Shown here piece by piece: positions 1-5,369 of a DNA stretch of 6,198 bases. Under the pieces are notes generated by a model. That model did not search any database, had not been told where the DNA came from, and saw nothing but the letters and a program-made list of their open reading frames with translations. This DNA is from Thermoanaerobaculia bacterium (lineage in GTDB: Bacteria > Acidobacteriota > Thermoanaerobaculia > Gp7-AA8). Positions within the stretch are counted from its first letter, which is position 1. Each line of letters opens with the position of its first letter. The stretch covers positions 1-6,198 of the forward strand of contig JAMPYE010000278.1 in assembly GCA_023700825.1 (NCBI GenBank), given 5' to 3'. The position numbers and the translations under genes are program-made.

Positions 1-62
1 CAAGGGTTCGTTGCCGTTCGATCGACTTCCGCTGCGCGAGGGGAGGCGTTTGGCACGCGCAG

Positions 63-93
63 TTGCACGGTTGCCAGTCGCTCCGCGTAGAAT
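63..93 (+). promoter_or_regulatory. Candidate sigma-70-type promoter for the cytochrome gene
   Basis: TTGCAC (63-68) could be a -35 box and TAGAAT (88-93) matches the -10 consensus at five of six bases. The spacer is 19 nt, longer than the ideal 17. Transcription would begin near position 100, leaving a leader of about 50 nt before the ATG at 152. This placement agrees with the start chosen for the gene and argues against a start at position 11, which would precede the promoter. This is pattern matching only. Confidence 0.35.
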
Positions 94-138
94 TGCGTCA
101 CAACCAGACGATAGAGCGCGACAGGTTTCGCGTCGCGC

Positions 139-144
139 GAGGAG
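139..144 (+). promoter_or_regulatory. Ribosome binding site that decides the cytochrome start
   Basis: GAGGAG sits 7 nt before the ATG at 152. It selects that codon over the in-frame ATG at position 11, which has no such motif and would put about 47 Arg-rich residues in front of a clear lipoprotein signal peptide. Confidence 0.8.
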
Positions 145-151
145 ATTCTCG

Positions 152-703
152 ATGAGAACGTGCGCGGGCGTGGTGTTCGTGATGTCTTCGCTGCTGGCCG
201 TGGCGTGCGGAGGCGGAGAGAAGGCGGAGGCCCCGTTGTCCTCCACTGATCCCGCGGCCCCGAGCGCCTCGACGGAGGGCGCCGCTGCCACCGATTCGAC
301 GACGGCACCGACGACGACGGGTGACAACGCGGCGCAGGCGACCACGACCAGCGGTACGAGCCCCTGGGCGCCGCCTGCCACGACGGCTCCCGCGCCTCCC
401 GTGCCGACAGTTGTCCCGATCGCAAAGCCGTCCGGGACCGGCACCGCGTCGAACGGTGCGTCGATCTACGCGACGAAATGCGCGTCGTGTCACGGAGTGG
501 ATGCGCGCGGCGACACGGCGATGGGGAAGAAATACGGGATGAAGGACTTCCGGTCACCGGAGGTTCGAGCGCTGACCACTTCCGATCTCGCGCAGATCAT
601 GAAGCTGGGAAACGGAAAACTCTCCGAGGGTGCGCATCCGAAGGCGAACCTTTCGGATCAGGACGTGAAGGACATGGTCGCGTTCATCCAGGCGATGAAG
701 TGA
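152..703 (+). CDS. Monoheme cytochrome c lipoprotein with Ala/Thr/Pro linker
   Basis: A 183-residue envelope electron carrier. A short lipoprotein signal peptide ends in a lipobox (LAVAC, Cys19), so the mature protein should be lipid-anchored and face the periplasm or outer surface. Residues about 25-100 are a low-complexity Ala/Thr/Ser/Pro linker that would act as a flexible tether. The class I cytochrome c domain fills residues about 101-183: the heme motif CASCH lies at 110-114 and the usual C-terminal helix (LSDQDVKDMVAFIQ) ends the protein. The distal Met-Pro expected just before the LSD motif is not there; the nearest match is His162-Pro163, so heme ligation may be bis-His. M130, M150 and M175 exist but are poorly placed. 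The start at 152 is fixed by the signal peptide and by GAGGAG 7 nt upstream. No redox partner gene is adjacent, so its donor and acceptor are unknown. The cytochrome c assignment is firm; the specific role is not. Confidence 0.9.
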   Translation: MRTCAGVVFVMSSLLAVACGGGEKAEAPLSSTDPAAPSASTEGAAATDSTTAPTTTGDNAAQATTTSGTSPWAPPATTAPAPPVPTVVPIAKPSGTGTASNGASIYATKCASCHGVDARGDTAMGKKYGMKDFRSPEVRALTTSDLAQIMKLGNGKLSEGAHPKANLSDQDVKDMVAFIQAMK

Positions 704-761
704 TGAGGCAGGCGAGAGGCGCGATGAGCAGGCTTACTGCAGGCCGCCGCGGCGGGCTTCG

Positions 762-791
762 GTAAGGGGCACGGCGTGCCGTGCCCCTTAC
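762..791. terminator. Perfect 14-bp-arm palindrome between convergent genes (possible bidirectional terminator)
   Basis: The arms GTAAGGGGCACGGC and GCCGTGCCCCTTAC are exact reverse complements around a 2-nt centre (GT). The element lies between the ends of the cytochrome gene (703) and the hydrolase gene (841), which converge, so one hairpin could serve both strands. No T-tract follows on either strand, so a classical intrinsic terminator is not proven. The core GGGGCACGGC/GCCGTGCCCC recurs at 4243-4269. A smaller perfect palindrome, CCGCCGCGGCGG, sits just upstream at 744-755. CTTAC at 733-737 could also pair with the GTAAG that opens the main arm, giving an alternative fold. Confidence 0.6.
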
Positions 792-840
792 GCGGCGACG
801 AATTGTTAGGTCGGGAGCTTCGTGCCTTACGCGTGTCTTC

Positions 841-1614
841 CTACTTCGCGCGTAGTTGCTTCTCGAAGAACGCATCCATGCGGGCCCAGGCCTTTTCGGC
901 GGCCGCCTTGTCGTAGCCCTTCGTGTTGCCGGGATTCATGAAGGCATGGCCCGACTCCTCGAAGATCATGAAGTCGGCTCCGGTGCCATTGTCCTTCAGG
1001 GCCTTCTCGAAGGCGCGCACGTCCTCGACCGGAATTCCCTTGTCGGTCCCGCCGAAGTTTCCCTGCACGGGCGCCTTGATCTGCTTGATCTTCTCCGGGT
1101 CGCTGATGAGGCGGCCGTAGTTGACGACGACGCCGGCGAGGCGCGGCTCCTGGACGCCGAAGGCCAGGGCGTAGCCGCCGCCCATGCACCAGCCGGCGAC
1201 GGCGATCCGGGCGGGATCCACGTCCGGACGCGCCGCGAGAAACTCGAATGCGGCCTTCATGTCGCCCATCGCGCGATCCTCGGGGAGGCCACGCATGAGC
1301 TGATGGGCCTCGTCCGCGTCGGCCGCGACCTTTCCTCGATACAGGTCGGGAGCGATCACGACATAACCCTTCGCCGCGTAGCGATCGGCGCTTTGCTTGA
1401 TCCAGTCGGTGATGCCCCACCACTCCTGAACCAGGATGATCGCGGGCTGTCCCGCGCCCGGCTTCTCGGGAAGCGCCAGATAAGCCTGAGCTCCACCGTC
1501 CATCCGGGACGTCTTGACGATCGCGCCCGCGAACGTGGGGGCGGCCTTGTCGGCGGCAGTGGCGGACACCGCGAAGATCGTGAGGGCAAATACGACGAAG
1601 AGTGTCTTTCTCAT
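841..1614 (-). CDS. Secreted dienelactone hydrolase-family alpha/beta-hydrolase
   Basis: A 257-residue protein. Residues 1-20 form a Sec signal peptide (Arg-Lys, hydrophobic core, cleavage after SATA), so it is probably periplasmic. The rest is a full alpha/beta-hydrolase domain of the dienelactone hydrolase type. The nucleophile is Cys143 in GWCMGGG, followed by Asp191 in GGTDKGIP and His223 in SGHAFMN; the 48- and 32-residue gaps match the family's Cys-Asp-His triad closely. Glu64 in QEWWGI corresponds to the conserved Glu that gates the cysteine, and APDLYRG (88-94) is another family motif. The classical enzyme opens dienelactone in chloroaromatic breakdown, but secreted homologs are varied and this one has no catabolic neighbours, so the substrate is unknown. 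The start at 1614 is chosen because it begins the signal peptide and follows an AAGGA ribosome site; upstream in-frame ATGs lie in repeat DNA. It is a single-gene unit. Confidence 0.92.
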   Translation of the reverse strand: MRKTLFVVFALTIFAVSATAADKAAPTFAGAIVKTSRMDGGAQAYLALPEKPGAGQPAIILVQEWWGITDWIKQSADRYAAKGYVVIAPDLYRGKVAADADEAHQLMRGLPEDRAMGDMKAAFEFLAARPDVDPARIAVAGWCMGGGYALAFGVQEPRLAGVVVNYGRLISDPEKIKQIKAPVQGNFGGTDKGIPVEDVRAFEKALKDNGTGADFMIFEESGHAFMNPGNTKGYDKAAAEKAWARMDAFFEKQLRAK

Positions 1615-1839
1615 CTGTTCATCCTTCCGGTCGTGACTGGATTCTGCCTGCATCCAATCGCGCGCGGAGCGATGGATATTTCTGGAGGGCGGCACATCGG
1701 GCCGAGGGCGCCGGGCACCAACCAGGCGACGGATGGCCCGTTCGTTCCGTGCAGTGGTGGGGGATTCATTGAAGTGAGAACGCGAAACGCCGGCACCACG
1801 TCGGCTGACGATAACCGTTGACTGGCACTGCCAACAGCT
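1615..1839. other. Non-coding leader upstream of the hydrolase gene
   Basis: About 225 nt with no credible gene on either strand. It should hold the promoter of the minus-strand hydrolase. The only near match is TTGGCA (minus strand, 1829-1834) with TATCGT (1808-1813), but the spacer is only 15 nt. The first box overlaps a small palindrome, TGGCACTGCCA (1823-1833), which could be an operator. No regulator is identified. Confidence 0.4.
1621..1626 (-). promoter_or_regulatory. Ribosome binding site that decides the hydrolase start
   Basis: On the minus strand AAGGAT (AAGGA core) lies about 7 nt before the ATG at 1614. It supports that start over the much longer open frame that runs back through the hairpin element to 1992. 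Confidence 0.65.
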
Positions 1840-2055
1840 GCACGCCGGAGGCGTGCCATAAGGTAGCCCCGGGTCGCCGCAGGCGACCCGGGGTGCAAGT
1901 GCATGCAACGATTCGCACCCCGGAGGGGTGCCAGAGCGAGGGCAGCGAGCGTATCTCTCTTGCACCCCTCCGGGGTGCGGATCATTCCGCACCGAATTTC
2001 CCGGGGGTCGCCTGCGGCGATCCCCGGCTACCTTCTGGCATCCCTCCGGGAGGCA
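1840..2055. repeat. Large mirror-symmetric element of six GC-rich hairpins
   Basis: Six hairpins, most with 3-nt loops, form two half-elements that are inverted copies of each other. Left half: GCACGCC-GGA-GGCGTGC (1840-1856), a 12-bp arm hairpin with GCA loop (1867-1893) and GCACCCC-GGA-GGGGTGC (1915-1931). Right half, reverse-complement counterparts: GCACCCC-TCC-GGGGTGC (1962-1978), a 12-bp arm hairpin with TGC loop and one G/T mismatch (2001-2027), and an imperfect CCC-TCC-GGG hairpin (about 2039-2055). The paired hairpin centres sum to 3893-3894, so the whole unit is symmetric about 1947. Linking bases match too: AAGGTAGCC (1860-1868) mirrors GGCTACCTT (2026-2034). The element sits between divergent genes and contains no gene. 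It looks like a mobile or dispersed intergenic repeat; its function is unknown. Confidence 0.85.
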
Positions 2056-2338
2056 GGGCTGCCGATCACGACGGGGGACTTTCGCATCAGAAGTTTGAAC
2101 CCGGAAATGGCGATCGACCGGAGCTCCCTTCTGGATTCAAGGTTCTGCGTCTTTCGCTCTCACCAAGAATTACCCCCCTCGGCCGTCGGCGCCCTTACCA
2201 CGCCACTGAGCCAGCGCGCATGGGGCCCTTCGGGTCGCCCTTGCCCACCTGGCCGCCTCTCATGCTACCGTTCTTCCCGCACTCACAATTGAATGGACGC
2301 TCGCACGCGGAGATGTCGCGTGGAGCCGTCGTTACATC
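2056..2338. other. Non-coding leader upstream of the NmrA-like operon
   Basis: About 280 nt without a supportable gene. Open frames crossing it (for example 1903-2292) start inside the hairpin element, lack ribosome sites and resemble no known protein. The distal part contains the candidate promoter at 2241-2271; the proximal part shows nothing I can name. Confidence 0.5.
2241..2271 (+). promoter_or_regulatory. Candidate extended -10 promoter for the NmrA-like operon
   Basis: TGCTACCGT (2263-2271) fits the extended -10 pattern TGnTAnnnT. TTGCCC (2241-2246) could be a weak -35 box at a 19-nt spacing, which is long but tolerated when an extended -10 is present. The predicted leader would be about 70 nt. 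This is weak pattern evidence. Confidence 0.28.
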
Positions 2339-2350
2339 GAGGAGGTTGCC

Positions 2351-3301
2351 ATGGCAAACGAGAAGGTCATCGCGGTCGTCGGCGCAACAGGAGCGCAGGG
2401 AGGCGGTCTCGTCCGTGCGATCTGCGCGGACAAGAGCGGAGGCTTTCGCGCACGCGCGATCACGCGCGACGTGAATTCGGACAAGGCGAAGGAGCTCGCA
2501 AGGCTCGGCGCCGAAGTCGTCGCGGGCGACGTCGACGACGAGGCGAGCCTCGAGCGCGCATTCGCAGGAGCGCACGGCGCCTTCTGCGTCACCTTCTTCT
2601 GGGCGCACTTCTCCGCGGAGAAGGAGCTGGCAGAAGCGGCGGCAATGGCAAGGGCGGCGAAGAGCGCGGGGCTGAAGCACGTGATCTGGTCGACTCTCGA
2701 GGACACGCGCCAGTGGGTTCCGCTCGATGACGATCGGATGCCGACGCTGGGTGGAAAGTACAAGGTCCCGCACTTCGACGGAAAAGGCGAAGCCAACCGC
2801 GTCTTCGCGGGCGCCGGCGTGCCGACAACGTTCCTGCTGACGTCGTTCTACTGGGAGAACTTCATCTACTTCGGGATGGGCCCGAAGAAGGGGCCCGATG
2901 GCACGTACTCGATCACGACGGCGATGGACGGCGCGAAGCTGCCCGGCATCGGGGTGGAGGACATCGGGCGCTGCGCGTACGGCGTGTTCAAGAGGGGGCC
3001 AGCCCTCGTCGGAAGGTTCGTCGGCATTGCCGGCGAGCATTTGACGGGAGACGAGATGGCCGCATCGCTGTCGAAGGCGCTCGGCGTGCAGGTTAAGTAC
3101 AACGCGGTGTCTCCCGAGGTTTATCGCAGCTTCGGTTTTCCGGGCGCGGACGACCTGGGCAACATGTTCCAGTTCAAGCGCGACTTCGAGCAGGTGTTCT
3201 GTGGCGCGCGCGACCTGGAGCGCACACGCTCGCTGAACCCCGAGCTCAGGACCTTCGACGCGTGGCTCGCGGAGAACAAGTCGAAGATCCCGCTGGAATG
3301 A
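2351..3301 (+). CDS. NmrA/HSCARG-like NAD(P)-binding protein
   Basis: A 316-residue cytosolic Rossmann-fold protein of the atypical short-chain dehydrogenase group. The dinucleotide loop GATGAQG (11-17) follows the first beta strand. Arg39 (TRD) ends the second strand, where NADP-preferring members bind the 2'-phosphate. The canonical YxxxK is replaced by HFDGKGE (141-147), as in human NMRAL1/HSCARG, and the C-terminal GFPGADDLGNMFQF (262-275) also matches that subfamily from memory. Such proteins usually sense the NADP(H) ratio rather than carry out redox catalysis, so a sensor or regulator role is inferred; an NAD(P)H-dependent reductase remains possible. The ATG follows a strong GAGGAGG site (2339-2345) at 5 nt. 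The next gene starts 26 nt after the stop and is probably co-transcribed. Confidence 0.88.
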   Translation: MANEKVIAVVGATGAQGGGLVRAICADKSGGFRARAITRDVNSDKAKELARLGAEVVAGDVDDEASLERAFAGAHGAFCVTFFWAHFSAEKELAEAAAMARAAKSAGLKHVIWSTLEDTRQWVPLDDDRMPTLGGKYKVPHFDGKGEANRVFAGAGVPTTFLLTSFYWENFIYFGMGPKKGPDGTYSITTAMDGAKLPGIGVEDIGRCAYGVFKRGPALVGRFVGIAGEHLTGDEMAASLSKALGVQVKYNAVSPEVYRSFGFPGADDLGNMFQFKRDFEQVFCGARDLERTRSLNPELRTFDAWLAENKSKIPLE

Positions 3302-3316
3302 GGCACGCCGAGTTGC

Positions 3317-3322
3317 GAGGAG
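3317..3322 (+). promoter_or_regulatory. Ribosome binding site that decides the glycohydrolase start
   Basis: GAGGAG lies 5 nt before the ATG at 3328. An alternative in-frame ATG at 3298 overlaps the upstream stop as ATGA but has no ribosome site, so 3328 is preferred. Confidence 0.75.
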
Positions 3323-3327
3323 ACGCG

Positions 3328-4242
3328 ATGGAGCTTCGATCACGAGTCCGCGGGGCGCTGCTCGGCCTCGCGGCAGGCGACGCGGTGGGAACGGCGCTCG
3401 AATTCCGCGCGCCGGGGACGTTCGAGCCGATCAGTGACATGGTCGGCGGCGGGCCGTTCCGCCTCAAGCCCGGCGAGTGGACCGACGACACGGCGATGGC
3501 GCTCTGCCTCGCGGAGTCGCTCGTGGAGCGCAACGGTTTCGACGAGCTCGACCAGATGGAGCGCTACGTGCGCTGGTGGAAGGACGGCCACCTCTCGAGC
3601 ACCGGGGAGTGTTTCGACATCGGCACGACGGTGAGGGCCGCGCTGGCGCGCTATCTCGGGACGGGAGAGCCGTTCGCCGGAAGCACCGACTCGAACGCGT
3701 CGGGCAACGGATCGCTGATGCGGCTGGCGCCGGTCGTTCTCGCGTTCGCTTCGAGGCCGGACGAGGCCGTGGCGAGGGCGGCCGACAGCTCACGCACGAC
3801 GCATGCGTCGCAGCAGTGCGTCGACTCCTGCCGGCTCTTCGCGCGCTACCTGCTTCGCGCGCTCGGAGGCGCATCGAAGGAAGAGATCGTCGCGCCTGCG
3901 GGACTCGTCGATGCCGGGGAAAGACCCCATCGCGCCGTCGAGGCGATCGCCGAGGGCTCGTTCATCAGGCGCAATCCTCCCGACATCCGCGGCACCGGAT
4001 ACGTCGTCGCCTCCCTCGAGGCGGCGATGTGGGCCTTCCACCGGGGGCGGGATTTTCGCGACGCGATTCTGCTCGCGGCGAATCTCGGCGACGACACCGA
4101 CACCACGGCGGCGGTCACGGGGCAGATCGCGGGAGCGTACTGGGGGGAGGACGGGATCCCTGCGGAGTGGCGTGAGAGGCTGGCGATGCGGGGGAAGATC
4201 GAGTCGCTGGCGGAAGGCCTCTACGCGATGGGGAGCAGGTAG
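3328..4242 (+). CDS. ADP-ribosylglycohydrolase-family (DraG/ARH-like) protein
   Basis: A 304-residue cytosolic protein covering the full family length. It opens with the typical RVRGALLGLAAGDAVGTALEF segment (7-26, split here by strand-helix turns). The first metal-binding motif is WTDDT (51-55). SGNGSLMR (125-132) and a histidine in TTHAS (157-161) occupy the usual mid-domain places. The second metal motif is NLGDDTDTTAAVTGQIAGA (252-270), carrying the acidic residues D255, D256 and D258. These acidic residues hold two Mg2+ (or Mn2+) ions that position ADP-ribose, so all catalytic elements are present. Family members remove ADP-ribose from arginine or other residues, DNA or small molecules; the target here cannot be read from sequence. 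It follows the NmrA-like gene by 26 nt as the second gene of an operon. No ADP-ribosyltransferase partner is visible in the window. Confidence 0.92.
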   Translation: MELRSRVRGALLGLAAGDAVGTALEFRAPGTFEPISDMVGGGPFRLKPGEWTDDTAMALCLAESLVERNGFDELDQMERYVRWWKDGHLSSTGECFDIGTTVRAALARYLGTGEPFAGSTDSNASGNGSLMRLAPVVLAFASRPDEAVARAADSSRTTHASQQCVDSCRLFARYLLRALGGASKEEIVAPAGLVDAGERPHRAVEAIAEGSFIRRNPPDIRGTGYVVASLEAAMWAFHRGRDFRDAILLAANLGDDTDTTAAVTGQIAGAYWGEDGIPAEWRERLAMRGKIESLAEGLYAMGSR

Positions 4243-4269
4243 CAGGGGCACGGCAGCGCCGTGCCCCTG
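4243..4269. terminator. Palindrome with 12-bp arms between convergent genes (possible bidirectional terminator)
   Basis: CAGGGGCACGGC and GCCGTGCCCCTG are exact reverse complements around AGC. The element begins right after the glycohydrolase stop codon and ends 7 nt before the stop of the converging gene, so it could end both transcripts. There is no T-tract. The core is the same as in the palindrome at 762-791. Confidence 0.6.
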
Positions 4270-4276
4270 ACCCGGA

Positions 4277-5254
4277 TTACCAGCGATAGCGATCGTCGAT
4301 CACGTCGATGTCTCCCGCAATGAACCTGCCGCCGCGACTCCAGTCGCCGTAGACGACGACGTAGTCACCCTCCCAGATGCGCTCGCAGCGCTCGGGCATT
4401 AAAACGGTGACGTACCCGCCGCGGCCGGCGAGGTTCATGACGAACTCGCCGCGGCGGTGGTCGATGCGCTCGATGACGCCGCGAAGCGCCTCTCCTGCAA
4501 TCGCGTCACTCGCGTAGTCGCCGTAGTAGTCGTAGTAGCCGCGCGGGTTGTAGTAGCCACCCACGCGAATCGTCATGCCGATGGAGAAGTGGCCGTGGTG
4601 GTAGTACGCCGCGGGCACGAAGAACGGATACGGCGCGCCGTGAACCCAGACGCGGTAGCCGTTTCCGTGGGGATGGATCTTCGAGACGCGCCCGTGCGCG
4701 TAGTAGGGCGCCCGCTTCGAGTGCTGCGAGCCGTACGAGGGGGCGCGCCGGTCGCCGCCACGATCCCACGATCCGCCACGCGAGCCTGAGTTGGTCCCGT
4801 TGCGCTGCGAGCCGTACGAAGGAGCGTGCCTGTCATCGTCACGGTCCCACGATCCGCCACGCGAGCCGCGGTCGGGCCTGGCCTGCTGAGAGCCACCGCG
4901 GCTCTCCTCGCGCGGCCGGTTGACCTCGTTGCCGCGTCCGTGCGAGCGACCCTTCACGGAGCCGCGATCGTCAGCGTCTTCCCTGAATCGGTCCGAGCGA
5001 TCACCGATCACGGGCCGCGCCTGCCTCGAATCACCGCGACCGGCGACCACGGGGCGGGGCCGGGTCGCGTCTTCCCGGCCGACGCGCGCGGGGGCGGGCA
5101 GGTCAGAGCGATCCCGCTGAATCGTCCCGCGGGCTCCTCCTCGCGATTCTGTCGTCTTCGGGTGACGCGAGTCTGCAAAAGCGGACGTCCCGATCAGCGC
5201 CACGGCAGCGAAGACGACGGCAATACGTGAAGTGAAGTGTCTCGATTGGTTCAT
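4277..5254 (-). CDS. Secreted Arg/Gly-rich protein with tandem repeat and OB-fold-like C-terminus
   Basis: A 325-residue protein I do not recognise as a named family. Residues 1-27 are a Sec signal peptide (cleavage after SAFA), so it is periplasmic or exported. Residues about 28-180 are low complexity, rich in Arg, Gly, Ser and Asp, and include two near-identical 21-residue blocks (130-150 and 157-177, GSRGGSWDR...APSYGSQ) at a 27-residue period. Residues about 184-247 are Tyr/Gly/His-rich, with YRVWVHGAPYPFFVP (200-214) and GGYYNPRGYYDYYGDY (232-247). Residues about 257-320 alternate in a beta pattern (GVIERIDHRRGEFVM ... VTVLMP ... GDYVVVYGDW ... GRFIAGDIDVI) resembling small bacterial OB-fold domains. 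The basic RGG-type segment plus OB-like fold hints at binding to nucleic acid, polysaccharide or the cell surface, but this is speculative. The start at 5254 follows GGAGG at 5 nt; the longer frame to 5422 lacks a ribosome site. Confidence 0.8.
   Translation of the reverse strand: MNQSRHFTSRIAVVFAAVALIGTSAFADSRHPKTTESRGGARGTIQRDRSDLPAPARVGREDATRPRPVVAGRGDSRQARPVIGDRSDRFREDADDRGSVKGRSHGRGNEVNRPREESRGGSQQARPDRGSRGGSWDRDDDRHAPSYGSQRNGTNSGSRGGSWDRGGDRRAPSYGSQHSKRAPYYAHGRVSKIHPHGNGYRVWVHGAPYPFFVPAAYYHHGHFSIGMTIRVGGYYNPRGYYDYYGDYASDAIAGEALRGVIERIDHRRGEFVMNLAGRGGYVTVLMPERCERIWEGDYVVVYGDWSRGGRFIAGDIDVIDDRYRW
4723..4867 (-). repeat. Two-copy tandem repeat, 81-nt period, inside the Arg/Gly-rich gene
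   Basis: A 64-nt unit at 4723-4786 recurs at 4804-4867. The ends of the unit (GCTGCGAGCCGTACGA and CCCACGATCCGCCACGCGAG) are identical; the middle has diverged. The period is a whole number of codons, so expansion keeps the frame. It encodes the two blocks at residues 130-150 and 157-177. Confidence 0.85.
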
Positions 5255-5259
5255 GTTGG

Positions 5260-5264
5260 CCTCC
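5260..5264 (-). promoter_or_regulatory. Ribosome binding site that decides the Arg/Gly-rich gene start
   Basis: GGAGG on the minus strand, 5 nt before the ATG at 5254. It favours that start, which opens directly on a signal peptide, over in-frame ATGs at 5281 and beyond. A short stem (TGATC/GATCA, 5266-5280) lies immediately upstream on the transcript. Confidence 0.75.
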
Positions 5265-5369
5265 GTGATCGAAGTGATCATGGCAAGCTCCAATGCAGTC
5301 CCCATACCAGCCGTGCCGGATTGCAGGTGACGATTCGGTGACGGGGTGGGCGAAGCCGGATCAGGACTC

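Noticed and set aside
11..151. Upstream extension of the cytochrome gene to an ATG at 11
   Set aside because: It would place about 47 Arg-rich residues before a clear lipoprotein signal peptide, has no ribosome site, and precedes the candidate promoter.
856..1821. Long plus-strand open frame (321 codons) antisense to the hydrolase
   Set aside because: It mirrors a gene with a full catalytic triad and signal peptide, has no ribosome site and shows no recognisable domain; long antisense frames are common in GC-rich DNA.
1808..1834. Minus-strand promoter TTGGCA/TATCGT for the hydrolase
   Set aside because: The spacer is only 15 nt and the -10 box matches poorly, so it is mentioned but not called.
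1840..2055. CRISPR array
   Set aside because: The repeated units are hairpins in inverted orientation with unequal sequences, not direct repeats with unique spacers, and no cas gene is present.
1818..2474. Plus-strand open frames running through the hairpin element
   Set aside because: Their codons are dictated by palindromic repeats, they lack ribosome sites, and one overlaps the start of the NmrA-like gene.
3298..3327. ATGA-overlap start for the glycohydrolase
   Set aside because: Overlap starts are common in operons, but this one has no ribosome site, whereas GAGGAG directly precedes the ATG at 3328 and the family domain starts right after it.
2195..3343. Minus-strand 382-codon open frame antisense to the NmrA-like gene
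   Set aside because: The plus strand encodes a complete conserved Rossmann protein with a strong ribosome site; the minus frame is Arg/Leu-rich and resembles no family.
5300..5325. Sigma-54-like GGCACG motif upstream of the Arg/Gly-rich gene
   Set aside because: The minus strand has GGCACG, but no GC pair at the required -12 spacing follows it.
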